Origin: JAJDTQ01 sp963422385
GTDB taxonomy: Bacteria; Desulfobacterota; Binatia; UBA9968; JAJDTQ01
Assembly (NCBI GenBank): GCA_963422385.1
Contig: OY729432.1
Location: 1,302,001-1,366,000 of the forward strand
Direction of reading: 5' to 3'
Length of the DNA: 64,000 nucleotides
Under the pieces are notes generated by a model that saw nothing but the letters and a program-made list of their open reading frames with translations, was not told the origin of the DNA and did no database searches. Position 1 is the stretch's first letter. Each line of letters begins with the position of its first letter. Both the position numbers and the translations under genes were made by a program. This document shows positions 26,873 to 35,226 of the stretch, one piece after another.

Positions 26873-27565
26873 GTGAACGACCCAGGTAAGGACAGCCTTT
26901 CCACCCTCCTCGACGGCGCACGCGCCTTCCGCCAGACCGAGTACCACGGCGACCGCTCCCTCATGGCGCGCCTGTCACAGGGGCAGGAGCCGGAGGTCCT
27001 GGTGCTCGCCTGCAGCGACTCGCGAATGGACCCTGCTTTGGTATTCGATGTCAGGCCCGGGGACATCTTTGTGGTGCGGGTGGTGGCGAATCTGGTACCG
27101 CCGTGGCGTCCTGGTGACGCGATGGCACACGGGGTGATGGCGGCGGTGGAGTACGGGGTCAAGGCGCTCGGGGTCTCGCATGTGGTGGTGTGTGGTCACT
27201 CCCACTGCGGTGGCATCAAGGCGGCGATGGACGTGGCGCGCGGGAAGGAACTGCCGCCGTTCGAGTGCCTGGGGCCGTGGGTGGCGCTCGCGGACGCGGC
27301 CTGTCGCGAGGTGCTGGCGGAAGCCTCCGGGGACGACCGCTCGGACACGGAAGTGGCGGCCGCCGCGGAGCAGCGTTCCGTGCTCAAGTCCTTGGCTAGT
27401 CTGCGGTCCTACCCGTGGATTCGGGAGCGCGTAGAACGGAGCGACCTCACCCTGCACGGCTGGTGGTTCGATATCGACACGGGAGAGTTGTGGACGGGAG
27501 ACCTCGAGACGGGTGTCTTTCAGTTGCTGGAAGGCTCTTGTCAGAATCTCCAACTCGGAGTATAG
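26873..27565 (+). CDS. Beta-carbonic anhydrase
   Basis: A protein of 230 residues. Zinc ligands Cys47 (ACSDSRMD, with Asp49 and Arg51 of the activating dyad), His109 and Cys112 (CGHSHCGG) are in place, and VVRVVANLVPP completes the pattern of the family. It interconverts CO2 and bicarbonate, which could feed carboxylases. The start is GTG at 26873 with AGGGG upstream, within a suitable distance of a candidate promoter. The stop codon lies in the loop of the hairpin at 27551-27574. Confidence 0.94.
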   Translation: MNDPGKDSLSTLLDGARAFRQTEYHGDRSLMARLSQGQEPEVLVLACSDSRMDPALVFDVRPGDIFVVRVVANLVPPWRPGDAMAHGVMAAVEYGVKALGVSHVVVCGHSHCGGIKAAMDVARGKELPPFECLGPWVALADAACREVLAEASGDDRSDTEVAAAAEQRSVLKSLASLRSYPWIRERVERSDLTLHGWWFDIDTGELWTGDLETGVFQLLEGSCQNLQLGV

Positions 27566-27574
27566 TCCGAGTTG
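27551..27574. terminator. Perfect hairpin spanning the carbonic anhydrase stop codon
   Basis: CAACTCGGA (27551-27559) and TCCGAGTTG (27566-27574) form a 9-bp stem whose six-base loop GTATAG contains the TAG stop. No T-run follows, so it is a weak terminator candidate at best; it may slow ribosomes or stabilise the mRNA end. Confidence 0.4.
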
Positions 27575-27605
27575 GTTCAGCTAGTTCGGAGATCATTCCG
27601 AATCG

Positions 27606-28441
27606 ATGCAATACGCCCGCACTCTCCGCATCGATCTTCCGCAAAGGCAGTCCGCCTTCCTGTGGGGGCCTGGCAAGACGACATTGCTGCACCAGCAGTT
27701 CCCTCATGCCGCTCGGTTCGACCTTCTGGACACCCGACTGTTGCTGGAGTTCACGCGGGCGCCGTGGACGCTACGTGGATGACTACCTGAAAGAGGAAGT
27801 GTTCGACGAAGGACTGACGCGGAATGTCGCCGCGTTCTCCCGGTTCTTTGACACACTTTCGTTCTGCCACGGAGAGCTTCTGAACTACAGCAACGTCGCC
27901 AGGGACTGCGGCGTCGATTCAAAGACCGTGCGCGAATACTTTCAGATTCTTGTCGATACCCTTCTGGGCGTCTTCGTGGAGCCGTTCAGCGGCCGCAACT
28001 CGCGCGCCGTTATCACACGGGCGCCGAAATTCTACCTCTTCGATGTCGGCGTCGCCGGGCAGGTGACCGGACGCCGGATCGAACGCGCTGCCGGCCCGGA
28101 TTTCGGACGCGCTCTGGAGCACTTCGTGTTGATGGAGTTGCTCGCCTACCGCACCTATCGCGAACGCGACTTTCCGGTGCGCTTCTGGCGCGCCAAATCG
28201 GGGCTGGAATGCGACTTCGTTCTCGGGCGGGACGGCGCGGTGGCGGTCGAGGTCAAGGGCGGCGCCCGCCTCCGCCCGGGGGGATCTCAGGGCGATGCGA
28301 GCGTACGTCGGCGAACATCGTCCCCGTCACGCCGTCATCGTCTGCAACGAGAACGCCCCCAGACGCATCAGCGACGGCATCGAGATGCTGCCGTGGGAGC
28401 GTTTCCTGGAGCGGCTCTGGACGGACGCGCTCGTCGAATGA
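27606..28441 (+). pseudogene. DUF4143/AAA ATPase pseudogene with at least three lesions
   Basis: The remnant resembles the ATPases with a C-terminal DUF4143 domain. Its start MQYARTLRIDLPQRQSAFLWG leads into GPGKTTLL, a Walker A missing about three residues. The frame ends at TGA near 27783; another frame resumes with YVDDYLKEEVFDEGLTRNV, so the ATPase core between is deleted. The DUF4143 part (LLNYSNVARDCGVDSKTVREY, LECDFVLGRDGAVAVEVKG) then breaks at a G-run near 28278-28283. The last part (MRAYVGEHRPRHAVIVCNEN to the stop at 28441) lies in a third frame. An intact paralogue-type gene is at 30249. Confidence 0.8.
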
Positions 28442-28469
28442 CGGCACATACCCTCTTTACTACCCTTAC

Positions 28470-29529
28470 TTAAGCGTTGCTCCCCTTATTCTTGCGGAAA
28501 CGCCAACGAGCGCCGGGGCCGCGGCCCGTACACGCGACGTCGCCGGATTTCCTCAGATCGGCCAGGAGGGCGCGGATCCATTCCCGTCCGACGCCGGGAC
28601 ACTCGTGTTCCAGGTCTCGCAGGCGGAATTCGCCGGGTTGCGCGCGAATGGCGGCGAGGATCTGCGCTGACTTGGCGCCGCGCGGAGCCTTGATTTGCCC
28701 GGCGCGGTTTTCCAGTTCGACGTAAGCGCGGCGAATGATCGCGAGGATGAAGTTGAACCACGGCGTCAGCTCGTGTCTGCCGTCGTGCCAGCGATGGGAA
28801 CTGCTTTGGAGACATTCATAATAATCTTCCCGGGACTCCTCGACGAGGCGTTCGAGGCTCTGGTAGCGACCGACCCCGTAGCCGTGCTGGTAGAGCGCCA
28901 GGAGAGTGAGCAGGCGTGACACGCGGCCGTTGTCGTCCCGGAACGGGGATGCAAAGGAAGTCGAGCACGAGCGCGGCGATGGCGATGAGCGGCGGAATGT
29001 GGTCCTGATCCAGCGCGTGCCGGTAACGCTGGCAGAGCTCTTCCATGGCCCCCGGCGTCTCCCTTGCCGTCACGCAACGGAACCGGACCACTGGAGCCTG
29101 TCCGGGCAGGAACTCGATGATGTCGTTGTCGATGCGCTTGAACTGTCCGGCATCGCCGCTGGCGGACTGGCAATGTGCGTGCAGGCGTTGCAGGGTATTC
29201 GGGGTGATGGAAAGGTCGGCGTGGCGGGTATGAATATCGTTCAAGGCGCGACGGTAGCCCTGGACCTCCTGCTCGGAACGATCGCGGGGTTTTGCTTTGC
29301 CGAGCACGAGGGGGTAAAGGCGGTCGAGGGCGACCGTTACGCCCTCGAGGCGGTTGGACGACTCGGCGCTCTGAATGATGGCCGCATCGCGGAGCGCCTT
29401 GAGGACTTGGGGCGACTGACGAGTGAACAGCTCCTGCTTCCCCTTGAACTCGGCGATGTCATTGAGCAGCCACGCCGTGCTCATGGGCATCGCGTGGTCG
29501 CGTAATCGGTTGTGGTGGAACGAGTTCAT
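28470..29529 (-). pseudogene. Fic-family protein, frameshifted at the catalytic motif
   Basis: The N-terminal frame (29529 down to about 28960) has the Fic inhibitory motif SSNRLEG at residues 57-63 ([S/T]xxxE[G/N]). It runs to VLDFLCIP, where HPFxDGNGR should follow. The expected sequence FRDDNGRVSRLLTLLALYQHG continues in another frame, with the second part from 28922 to 28470 ending in a winged-helix-like domain. The DNA reads ATCCCCGTTCC where ATCCACCCGTTCC is expected, so two bases are missing and the catalytic His codon is lost. Intact, it would AMPylate a target protein. Confidence 0.82.
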
Positions 29530-29643
29530 GCTATGCGGGCGCGAGCGGTTTGCATGGATCGGTAAGGTTCATGGGCGACGGTCCGGGCGCGCAGGTTTGT
29601 TCGTCAGGGGTACTTGCTTCGGCCATGATCTTTGGAAGGGCCG

Positions 29644-30178
29644 TCACACGTCGCAATGACCTCGTTTCAGCGGCGGCCTGCGGAAGACCTCCCGATGGTG
29701 CCAGTTGACGAACTCGGGTTTGGGATCGAGCCGACGGTTCCGTGGCGGCCGAAGCAGCTTGTCGTGGAAGTCGAGAAACCATCGGAGCGGATGGCTGAGA
29801 CCGTGGACTTCGCTGGATACAAGTACCTTGAAGTCCTTTCCGGTGGCTTCAAGACCAAGGGCGCCTCGGTCGAATGCCTTGTGGTGCAGCCAGCACAACG
29901 CCAATCCGTTTGCCACCTCATCCGGGCCGCCGGCGTCCGTCGGCAGGCAGGCGGTCGAATGGAAACTCCGGGTGCAGCGCCTTGCGTTGCGGACCAAAGC
30001 GTTGCAAAAGCTCCTTGAGCTTGCCCTCGATCTCCCAGTAGGACGCAGCGCGTGGTCGCCCATTCAGGACGCGCCCGAGCGCCAACAGGAGCAGCAGAGG
30101 CTTGTTCGGCGCACGCTGCCCGCTGTCCTTCCAGACGTTGATGTCGGCGATCCTTTCGAGAAAGTTGTCGCGTTTCAT
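29644..30178 (-). pseudogene. ScoMcrA-like phosphorothioate-dependent HNH nuclease, internally deleted
   Basis: The start MKRDNFLERIADINVWKDSG runs into QRAPNKPLLLLLALGRVLNG and FGPQRKALHPEFPFDRL, which match the sulfur-binding domain of ScoMcrA/SprMcrA-type restriction enzymes. This frame ends within a few codons. In another frame, DAGGPDEVANGLALCWLHHKAFDRG is the C-terminal part of an HNH nuclease, ending at 29644. The HNH first half and the linker are missing, with the junction near 29940-29955. Family members cut DNA carrying phosphorothioate (Dnd) modification. The gene is not functional as read. Confidence 0.75.
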
Positions 30179-30248
30179 GGAGACGGAAACCGGCAGAATA
30201 GGACGACAACACAATACACGATACTATGTTTGACACAAGGCCGAGGCC

Positions 30249-31475
30249 CTACAGGTCCGCAAAGGGCAGGGCCGCCACGTCGGGGCCGAGGGGAAGGTGG
30301 ACGTCACCGGGATGCACCACGTATCCCGGCAGCGCGGCCTTCTCCATGTCCCTTTGGAACGTCTTGATGGAGGAGGCCATGGCCGGACGCGGTGTAGCGG
30401 ACAACTTCACCTCTATGGGTGCCAGCTTTCCCCCGGTCTCGACCACGAAGTCCACTTCCGTTCCCGCCATGGTCCTCCAGAAATAGACTTGCGGTTCCAT
30501 CCCGCGGTGTGTTAACGTGCGGACGATCTCGGAGAGCACGGCCGTCTCCATGATGGCGCCTCCCATGGGGCCTGAGGCGGCATGTTCGGGGTCCCTCAGA
30601 CCCGCGAGATGGCAGAGGGTGCCTGCATCCGTGAAGTACACCTTCGGTGTCTTCACAAGACGTTTCCCTGCGTTGGCGAAGTATGGACGGAGCACCATCA
30701 CTTGGTAGGTGGCTTCGAGTACGGAGAGCCATGCCTTGATGGTGTTGACCGCAATGCCGAGGTCCCGGGCCACGTCGCTTAGATTCAGGAGTTGGGCGCT
30801 TCGGGCCGCGAGGACTCGAAGGAGATTCTGATATTGGGTCAGGTCCGCAACCTGTCGGATCGTACGCACGTCCCGTTCGAGATAGGTCTGGACGTAGCTG
30901 GCATGCCATAGCGAGGGGTCCCGGTCGGGCTGCGTCGCAAGTTCCGGATACCCGCCCCGAACGAAGCCTTCCCAAAGCCCGCGAAAGGCATGCCATGTCC
31001 CGAAAGAAGACGGGTGCCCTCGCTCCCACGGCAGGGCCATCTCCGGCCTTCCTTCCGCTTCCCGCCTGGAGAGCGGCAACAGACGAAGCATTGCCGCGCG
31101 TCCGGCCAGCGACTCCGTAACCTTCTCGGCGAGCAGGAGATTCTGTGAGCCGGTCAACAGGTACCGACCGTTCTCCCGGCGCTTCGCGTCGATTTTCTCC
31201 TTGATGTAGGGCAGCAACTCGGGAGCATGCTGCACCTCATCGAAGATCACCGGAGGCGGGTACATCTCCAGGAATCCGCGTGGGTCCGCAAGGGCGGCTG
31301 CCCGAATGTCCGGTAGCTCCAGCGAAACGTAGAGGTGATGCTCGCCGAAGAGGTGTTGAAGGAGGGTTGTCTTGCCCGACTGGCGTGGGCCGGTCAGGAC
31401 TACGGCGGGAAACTCGGAGGCGGCCCTCTTGAGAACAGGCTCCAGCGAACGTCTAATGTAATCCTGCCCACTCAC
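30249..31475 (-). CDS. DUF4143-containing AAA ATPase
   Basis: A protein of 408 residues. Walker A GPRQSGKTT is at residues 29-37, Walker B PVIFDEVQHAPELL follows, and the C-terminal DUF4143 domain contains LLNLSDVARDLGIAVNTIKAW (helix-turn-helix-like) and VDFVVETGGKLAPIEVKLS (nuclease-like fold). Such proteins are common in bacteria and archaea, often mobile and usually of unknown function. It appears complete, unlike the related remnant at 27606. The upstream region is AT-rich, in contrast to the gene's own GC content. Confidence 0.85.
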   Translation of the reverse strand: MSGQDYIRRSLEPVLKRAASEFPAVVLTGPRQSGKTTLLQHLFGEHHLYVSLELPDIRAAALADPRGFLEMYPPPVIFDEVQHAPELLPYIKEKIDAKRRENGRYLLTGSQNLLLAEKVTESLAGRAAMLRLLPLSRREAEGRPEMALPWERGHPSSFGTWHAFRGLWEGFVRGGYPELATQPDRDPSLWHASYVQTYLERDVRTIRQVADLTQYQNLLRVLAARSAQLLNLSDVARDLGIAVNTIKAWLSVLEATYQVMVLRPYFANAGKRLVKTPKVYFTDAGTLCHLAGLRDPEHAASGPMGGAIMETAVLSEIVRTLTHRGMEPQVYFWRTMAGTEVDFVVETGGKLAPIEVKLSATPRPAMASSIKTFQRDMEKAALPGYVVHPGDVHLPLGPDVAALPFADL

Positions 31476-31650
31476 TGATCGATTCCCTTGATAACCACTG
31501 GATCGACATTATGCATTTTAATTGCAAAATATCAACCTGAATCCTGGAATCGGCCGTTTCGGGCTGAACTCGCCAGTTTCTCTTGCAATTTAGAATTCGA
31601 TTTCTATTCTGCAAGAAACAACGCCGGAATGTGGCAAGGCGGGGGGCAGG
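31476..31650. promoter_or_regulatory. AT-rich upstream region with TTGCAA-containing repeats
   Basis: The sequence is markedly AT-rich for this genome. It contains ATTTTAATTGCAAAAT near 31514-31529 and TTGCAA-type half-sites at about 31583-31588, followed by TGCAAGAAAC at about 31611-31620, forming an imperfect dyad with GTTTCTCTTGCA. It lies between the ATPase start (31475) and the end of the UbiD gene (31654), so it is probably the ATPase promoter and an operator candidate. AT-richness suggests it came with the ATPase gene. Confidence 0.4.
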
Positions 31651-31653
31651 CGG

Positions 31654-33069
31654 TCACCCCTTCAGGTACTCCCCGTACTTCTCCAGCACCCTCTCCTTCA
31701 GTTCCGGGCTGGCGCCCGACACCGGCGGGAAGTCCTTGGCCCACTCGTAGGGGCGGCAGGCGTCGATGATGGCGCGGGAGTTGTGGCCCTTCTGGTCGCG
31801 GGGGATGATGGGGTCCAGGGGGCCGCTCCAGGTCCTGCGGAGGATGTCGATGGAGTCGGCGGGGTTGCAGCGGGTGCACATGGCCCACAGCACGTCGTTC
31901 AGGTCGGCCACGTCGATGTCGTCGTCCACCACCACGACGTAGCGGCCGAGGTAGGCGCCGGTGTGGTTCTGGCTGGCGATGAGAGCGGCCTGCTTGGCGT
32001 GGCCGGGGTAGCGCTGGCGGATGGACACCGCGGTGAAGAAGCGGTTCTGGTAGCAGGCGACGCCGGTGACGTCGGGGACGCCGGCCTTTTCCATGGAGTC
32101 CCAGATGAACGCGGCCCGGATCAGCGAGGTGCAGCCGTCGGCGCCCGGGAGCGGCCGGAACGGCGGCGAGCCGGTGAGGATGGGGTTGTTGCGGTACATC
32201 AGGCTCTTGACGTGCACCACCGGCTCCTGGCGCGAGCCGCTCGCATAGTAGCCGGGCCACTCGCCGAAGGGGCCCTCGTCGCGGGTCTCGTCGGGCATGA
32301 TCTCGCCCTCGATGGCGATCTCGGCGTGGGCGGGAATCGGCAGGCCGGTGAACTCGCCGCGGATCACGTCCACCGGCGCCCCCTTGATGCCGCCGGCGTA
32401 GTCCAACTCCTGCTCGCCCCAGGGGATCTGCCGCGAGGAGAGCAGGAACAGCAACGGGTCCTGGCCGAAGGAGATGGCCACCTTGAGGGGCTTGTTACGG
32501 TCGAAGGCCTTTTGGCGGTGGATGCGGCCGTGCTTGCCCGGCGAGATGTAGACGGCCAGACGATCGGCCTCGTGGACCATGGTGCGGTAGGTGCCCATGT
32601 TCACCCACCCTTCGTCCGGATCCTGGGTCATGACCACGTGGGCGGTGCCGATGTAGCGGCCGCCGTCCTCGTCGTGCCACTTGGGCACCGGCAGCTTGAG
32701 CACGTCGATGTCCTTGCCCGTGAACACGTTCTCGTAGAGGGGGCTCTCGTCCACGTATTGCGGGGGGATCAGCGCCGGGCTGTTGAGGCGCTCCTTCCAG
32801 GCGGCGATGAACTCGTTGCGGGTGATGTCCGTGGGCAGGTTGGTGGTAAGGGCGGCGCGCTTCAGCGACTCCACCATGCCCACCAGCACCCGGTGCCCTT
32901 CGGGATAGTCCTTGATGTTGTCGAACAGGATCGCGGGAGCGTCCTGCCCGCGTCCGGCCACCTCGGCGAGGGCGCCGATCTCCAGGTTCCAGTCACAGCC
33001 CGGCACCGTGCGCAGCTCGCCCATGGCGTCCACCTGGTCAAGCCACTCTCGCAAATCTCTATAGGACAT
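31654..33069 (-). CDS. UbiD-family decarboxylase
   Basis: A protein of 471 residues of the prenylated-FMN-dependent UbiD family. NMGTYRTMVHEADRLAVYIS, PIPAHAEIAIEGEI and the Glu-rich DETRDEGPFGEWPGYYAS are family segments that contain the catalytic Glu-Arg-Glu set. These enzymes decarboxylate aromatic, heteroaromatic or unsaturated acids. UbiX, which makes the cofactor, is not in the window. The neighbours (DUF35 protein, thiolase remnant) suggest an aromatic or acyl-CoA pathway rather than ubiquinone synthesis. Confidence 0.9.
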   Translation of the reverse strand: MSYRDLREWLDQVDAMGELRTVPGCDWNLEIGALAEVAGRGQDAPAILFDNIKDYPEGHRVLVGMVESLKRAALTTNLPTDITRNEFIAAWKERLNSPALIPPQYVDESPLYENVFTGKDIDVLKLPVPKWHDEDGGRYIGTAHVVMTQDPDEGWVNMGTYRTMVHEADRLAVYISPGKHGRIHRQKAFDRNKPLKVAISFGQDPLLFLLSSRQIPWGEQELDYAGGIKGAPVDVIRGEFTGLPIPAHAEIAIEGEIMPDETRDEGPFGEWPGYYASGSRQEPVVHVKSLMYRNNPILTGSPPFRPLPGADGCTSLIRAAFIWDSMEKAGVPDVTGVACYQNRFFTAVSIRQRYPGHAKQAALIASQNHTGAYLGRYVVVVDDDIDVADLNDVLWAMCTRCNPADSIDILRRTWSGPLDPIIPRDQKGHNSRAIIDACRPYEWAKDFPPVSGASPELKERVLEKYGEYLKG

Positions 33070-33251
33070 AATCGCCTTCCTCTCCCGAGAACGCTTACTC
33101 AGGATCCGAATCCGGCATTCTCGGATCCCCGGTCACTCCCGCCGTCTCCGTCATTCCCGCCCTCGTCCGTCATTGATACGAAAATAAGAATTATGCACAG
33201 AAATTAGGCAATATGGAGCGTAACCGGCGCCCCATTTTCATCCCCACGGTG

Positions 33252-33370
33252 TGTCGGCTGCAAGCCGACATGGACGATTCCCGCGGAAGCGGGAATCCAG
33301 GTGGGGTGGGGCGGCGGCAACACAGCCGTAGCGCCCCCCACAACCCCTGGATTCCCGCTTCCGCGGGAAT
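33252..33370. repeat. Cluster of REP-like hairpins in opposite orientation
   Basis: TGTCGGC/GCCGACA (33252-33270, loop TGCAA) is followed by ATTCCCGC/GCGGGAAT at 33277-33296 (loop GGAA) and ATTCCCGC/GCGGGAAT at 33351-33370 (loop TTCC), the last two being inverted relative to each other. The unit including flanks such as CCAGG and CCTGG resembles a bacterial interspersed mosaic element. The gap 33070-33452 holds nothing else that can be recognised as a gene. Confidence 0.75.
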
Positions 33371-33452
33371 GACGGACGAGGGCGGAGTGACGGACGCGGG
33401 GCTTTGCGCGGTTTTCGTACCAATGACGAATTCGAGGCCCTCTTCTCAACGC

Positions 33453-33860
33453 TCAGGCGGGCCGGAACTTCGGTAGCGACATGTCGTCGGTGATGTCCTC
33501 GAAGGAGACCTCCACCGGCATGTCGCAGCGGACCTCTTCCGGCTTGCATCCGATGACGTTGGACAGCATGCGCGCGCCTTCGTCGAGCTCAATGACTCCC
33601 ACCACGTAGGGAAGCTCGTCCTTGAAGCCGGGATGGTAGGCACGGTGATAGATGACGAAGGAGAACACCCTGCCCTTGCCCGACACCGGTTTCCAGTCAT
33701 AGGCGTCGGAGGTGCACTCGGAGCACACCTCAGCCGGCGGGAACCGGAAGGCTTTGCACTCCCGGCATTGCTGCAGCTTCAGTTCGTGATTTCGGGCGGC
33801 TTCCCAGTAGAGCCAGGAATCTTCGGACGGCGTCGGAATGGGTTTGGCGTAGTCGCTCAC
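33453..33860 (-). CDS. DUF35 OB-fold, zinc-ribbon acyl-CoA-associated protein
   Basis: A protein of about 135 residues. A rubredoxin-like zinc ribbon (Cys32, Cys35, Cys46, Cys49 in CRECKAFRFPPAEVCSEC) is followed by an OB-fold (GKGRVFSFVIYHRAYHPGF). DUF35 proteins pair with thiolases of the lipid-transfer type in CoA metabolism. A GTG at 33860 was chosen because GGAG lies six bases upstream; the ATG at 33896 has no ribosome site. It is next to the thiolase remnant, which is its expected partner. Confidence 0.85.
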   Translation of the reverse strand: MSDYAKPIPTPSEDSWLYWEAARNHELKLQQCRECKAFRFPPAEVCSECTSDAYDWKPVSGKGRVFSFVIYHRAYHPGFKDELPYVVGVIELDEGARMLSNVIGCKPEEVRCDMPVEVSFEDITDDMSLPKFRPA

Positions 33861-33900
33861 GGCAGGCTCCTGTTCATCGCGCTTCGCGGCGGACATCAGC

Positions 33901-33972
33901 GCGGGCGGGTTTCAAACCCGCCCGCTACATGGTCTCCTGTGTTCCGTGTAGGGGCGGGTTTGAAACCCGCCC
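33901..33972. repeat. Two palindromes of the GGGCGGGTTT family
   Basis: GCGGGCGGGTTT at 33901-33912 and AAACCCGCCCGC at 33914-33925 form a 12-bp-arm palindrome with one central base. A second copy, GGGCGGGTTT at 33952-33961 and AAACCCGCCC at 33963-33972, follows 26 bp later. A shorter third copy is at 15123. They lie between the DUF35 and thiolase reading frames, so they could fold as intergenic hairpins in a transcript. Confidence 0.8.
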
Positions 33973-34268
33973 GTGTCCGGATATCACGCAAAACGCGGCG
34001 CTAGTTCCTCAATATCAACGTCGAGTGGCACACGGCGTTGCCGCCGTTGCCGCTGACGATGGCGGTCTCGGCGTCCTTGACCTGGCGCGGACCGCATTCG
34101 CCGCGCAACTGGCGCACCCCTTCGACGATCTGGAGCATGCCTTCGATGTAGCATTCGGACAGCATGCCGCCGGAAGTGTTGGTGGGCAGCTCGCCTCCTA
34201 GCTCCAGGCGGCCGCCGCTCACGAACGGACCCCCCTCGCCCTTCTTGCAGAAGCCGTAGTCCTCCAGG

Positions 34269-34378
34269 GTGGCCATGAGGATATAGGTGAAGCAGTCGTA
34301 GATCTGCGGCGGGTTGGCGAACGCTCGCGGACTGGATCGAGTGGCCATGAGGATATAGGTGAAGCAGTCGTAGATCTG
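34269..34378. repeat. 38-bp direct repeat inside the thiolase remnant
   Basis: Positions 34269-34306 and 34341-34378 are identical (beginning GTGGCCATGAGGATATAGGT). The repeat period is 72 bp, so translation gains 24 codons in frame and QIYDCFTYILMAT appears twice. Between the copies lies unrelated sequence. Thiolases do not normally have this duplication. Confidence 0.85.
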
Positions 34379-34767
34379 GGCGGTGTCGATGTCCTTGGGT
34401 GTGATGCCGGCCATGGCGAAAGCCCGTGCGCCGGAGTCCTTGGCGCCCAACTCGGTCATGTGGTCGCCGTAGATGTAGCCGCGGGAGTTGTTGGCGCGGC
34501 CCATGCCCATGACGTACACCGGCCGCTGCTTCATGTCCCGGGCGCGCTCCGACGAGGTGACGATGACCGCGGCGGCGCCGTCGCTCCGGAGGCAACAGTC
34601 GAACAGGTGAAACGGCCACACGATCCAGCGCGAGTTGTGGTAGTCATCGAGGGTCATGGGGTCGCGCATCGACGCCACGGGGTTCAGTTGCGCGTGCTTG
34701 CGGCAGGCCACGGCGACGGCGCCCATGTGGTCGTGGGTGGTGCCGTACTCGTGCATGTGCCGGGTGA

Positions 34768-34816
34768 GCCCGGAGTACGGCCTGTCCGGCGCCGCCGAAC
34801 AGGCCGTACTCCGGGC
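34768..34816. repeat. 18-bp fold-back inverted repeat at the thiolase frameshift
   Basis: GCCCGGAGTACGGCCTGT at 34768-34785 is exactly inverted at 34799-34816 around a 13-base GC-rich loop. One arm is the expected coding sequence for GPEYGLF; the other is its inverted copy. The frame changes across this hairpin, so the fold-back itself probably caused the frameshift. Confidence 0.85.
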
Positions 34817-35226
34817 CGAACTCGCCGCCGCCGTCGCCCCTTCCCGGCGTCTTGCGGGTGGCGCCCTTGTCGCCGTGCACGCACAGCACGGTCTTGCAGA
34901 AGCCCGCCTCGATGGCGGCTGCGGCCACTTGCACCATGAGGCAGGAAGTCGCCCCGCCCGAGGACAGCGAAACGCCAAAGGCCGTATCGATGCCCAATCG
35001 CTCCGAAAGCATCTGGTGATGGACCCTTACGGCGCCGAGCAGGTGGCTGTGGGTGATGACGGCATCGATGTCGGTTTTCTTGAGTCCGGCGTCGTCGAGG
35101 GCGGCCTTGACCGCGGTCGCCTGCAATCCGTAGTCGCTCAGTTCGGGCACCTTGCCCAGCGGCGAGTGCCCCACGCCCACGATCGCGTACTTGTCCTTGA
35201 GTGATGCCATCCAGTGTCCTTTCCGG

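Larger units (their letters stand above)
34001..35210 (-). pseudogene. Thiolase (lipid-transfer type), frameshifted and internally duplicated
   Basis: The N-terminal frame starts at ATG 35210 (MASLKDKYAIVGVGHSPLGK) and contains VSLSSGGATSCLMVQVAAAA with the active-site Cys region. It continues to FGPEYGLFG near 34790. The rest (HMHEYGTTHDHMGAVAVACRK, SDGAAAVIVTSSERARDM, CHSTLILRN) lies in another frame down to 34001. The break coincides with an 18-bp inverted repeat, and a 72-bp in-frame duplication repeats QIYDCFTYILMAT. These lesions make a working enzyme unlikely; assembly error is an alternative. Confidence 0.82.

Noticed and set aside
23621..26947. Minus-strand open frame of about 1100 codons opposite the molybdenum hydroxylase
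   Set aside because: The sense strand encodes a well-supported enzyme; the antisense frame is a high-GC shadow.
33252..33972. Possible CRISPR-like array of palindromes
   Set aside because: Repeats are few, differ in sequence, and are not separated by unique spacers of constant length.
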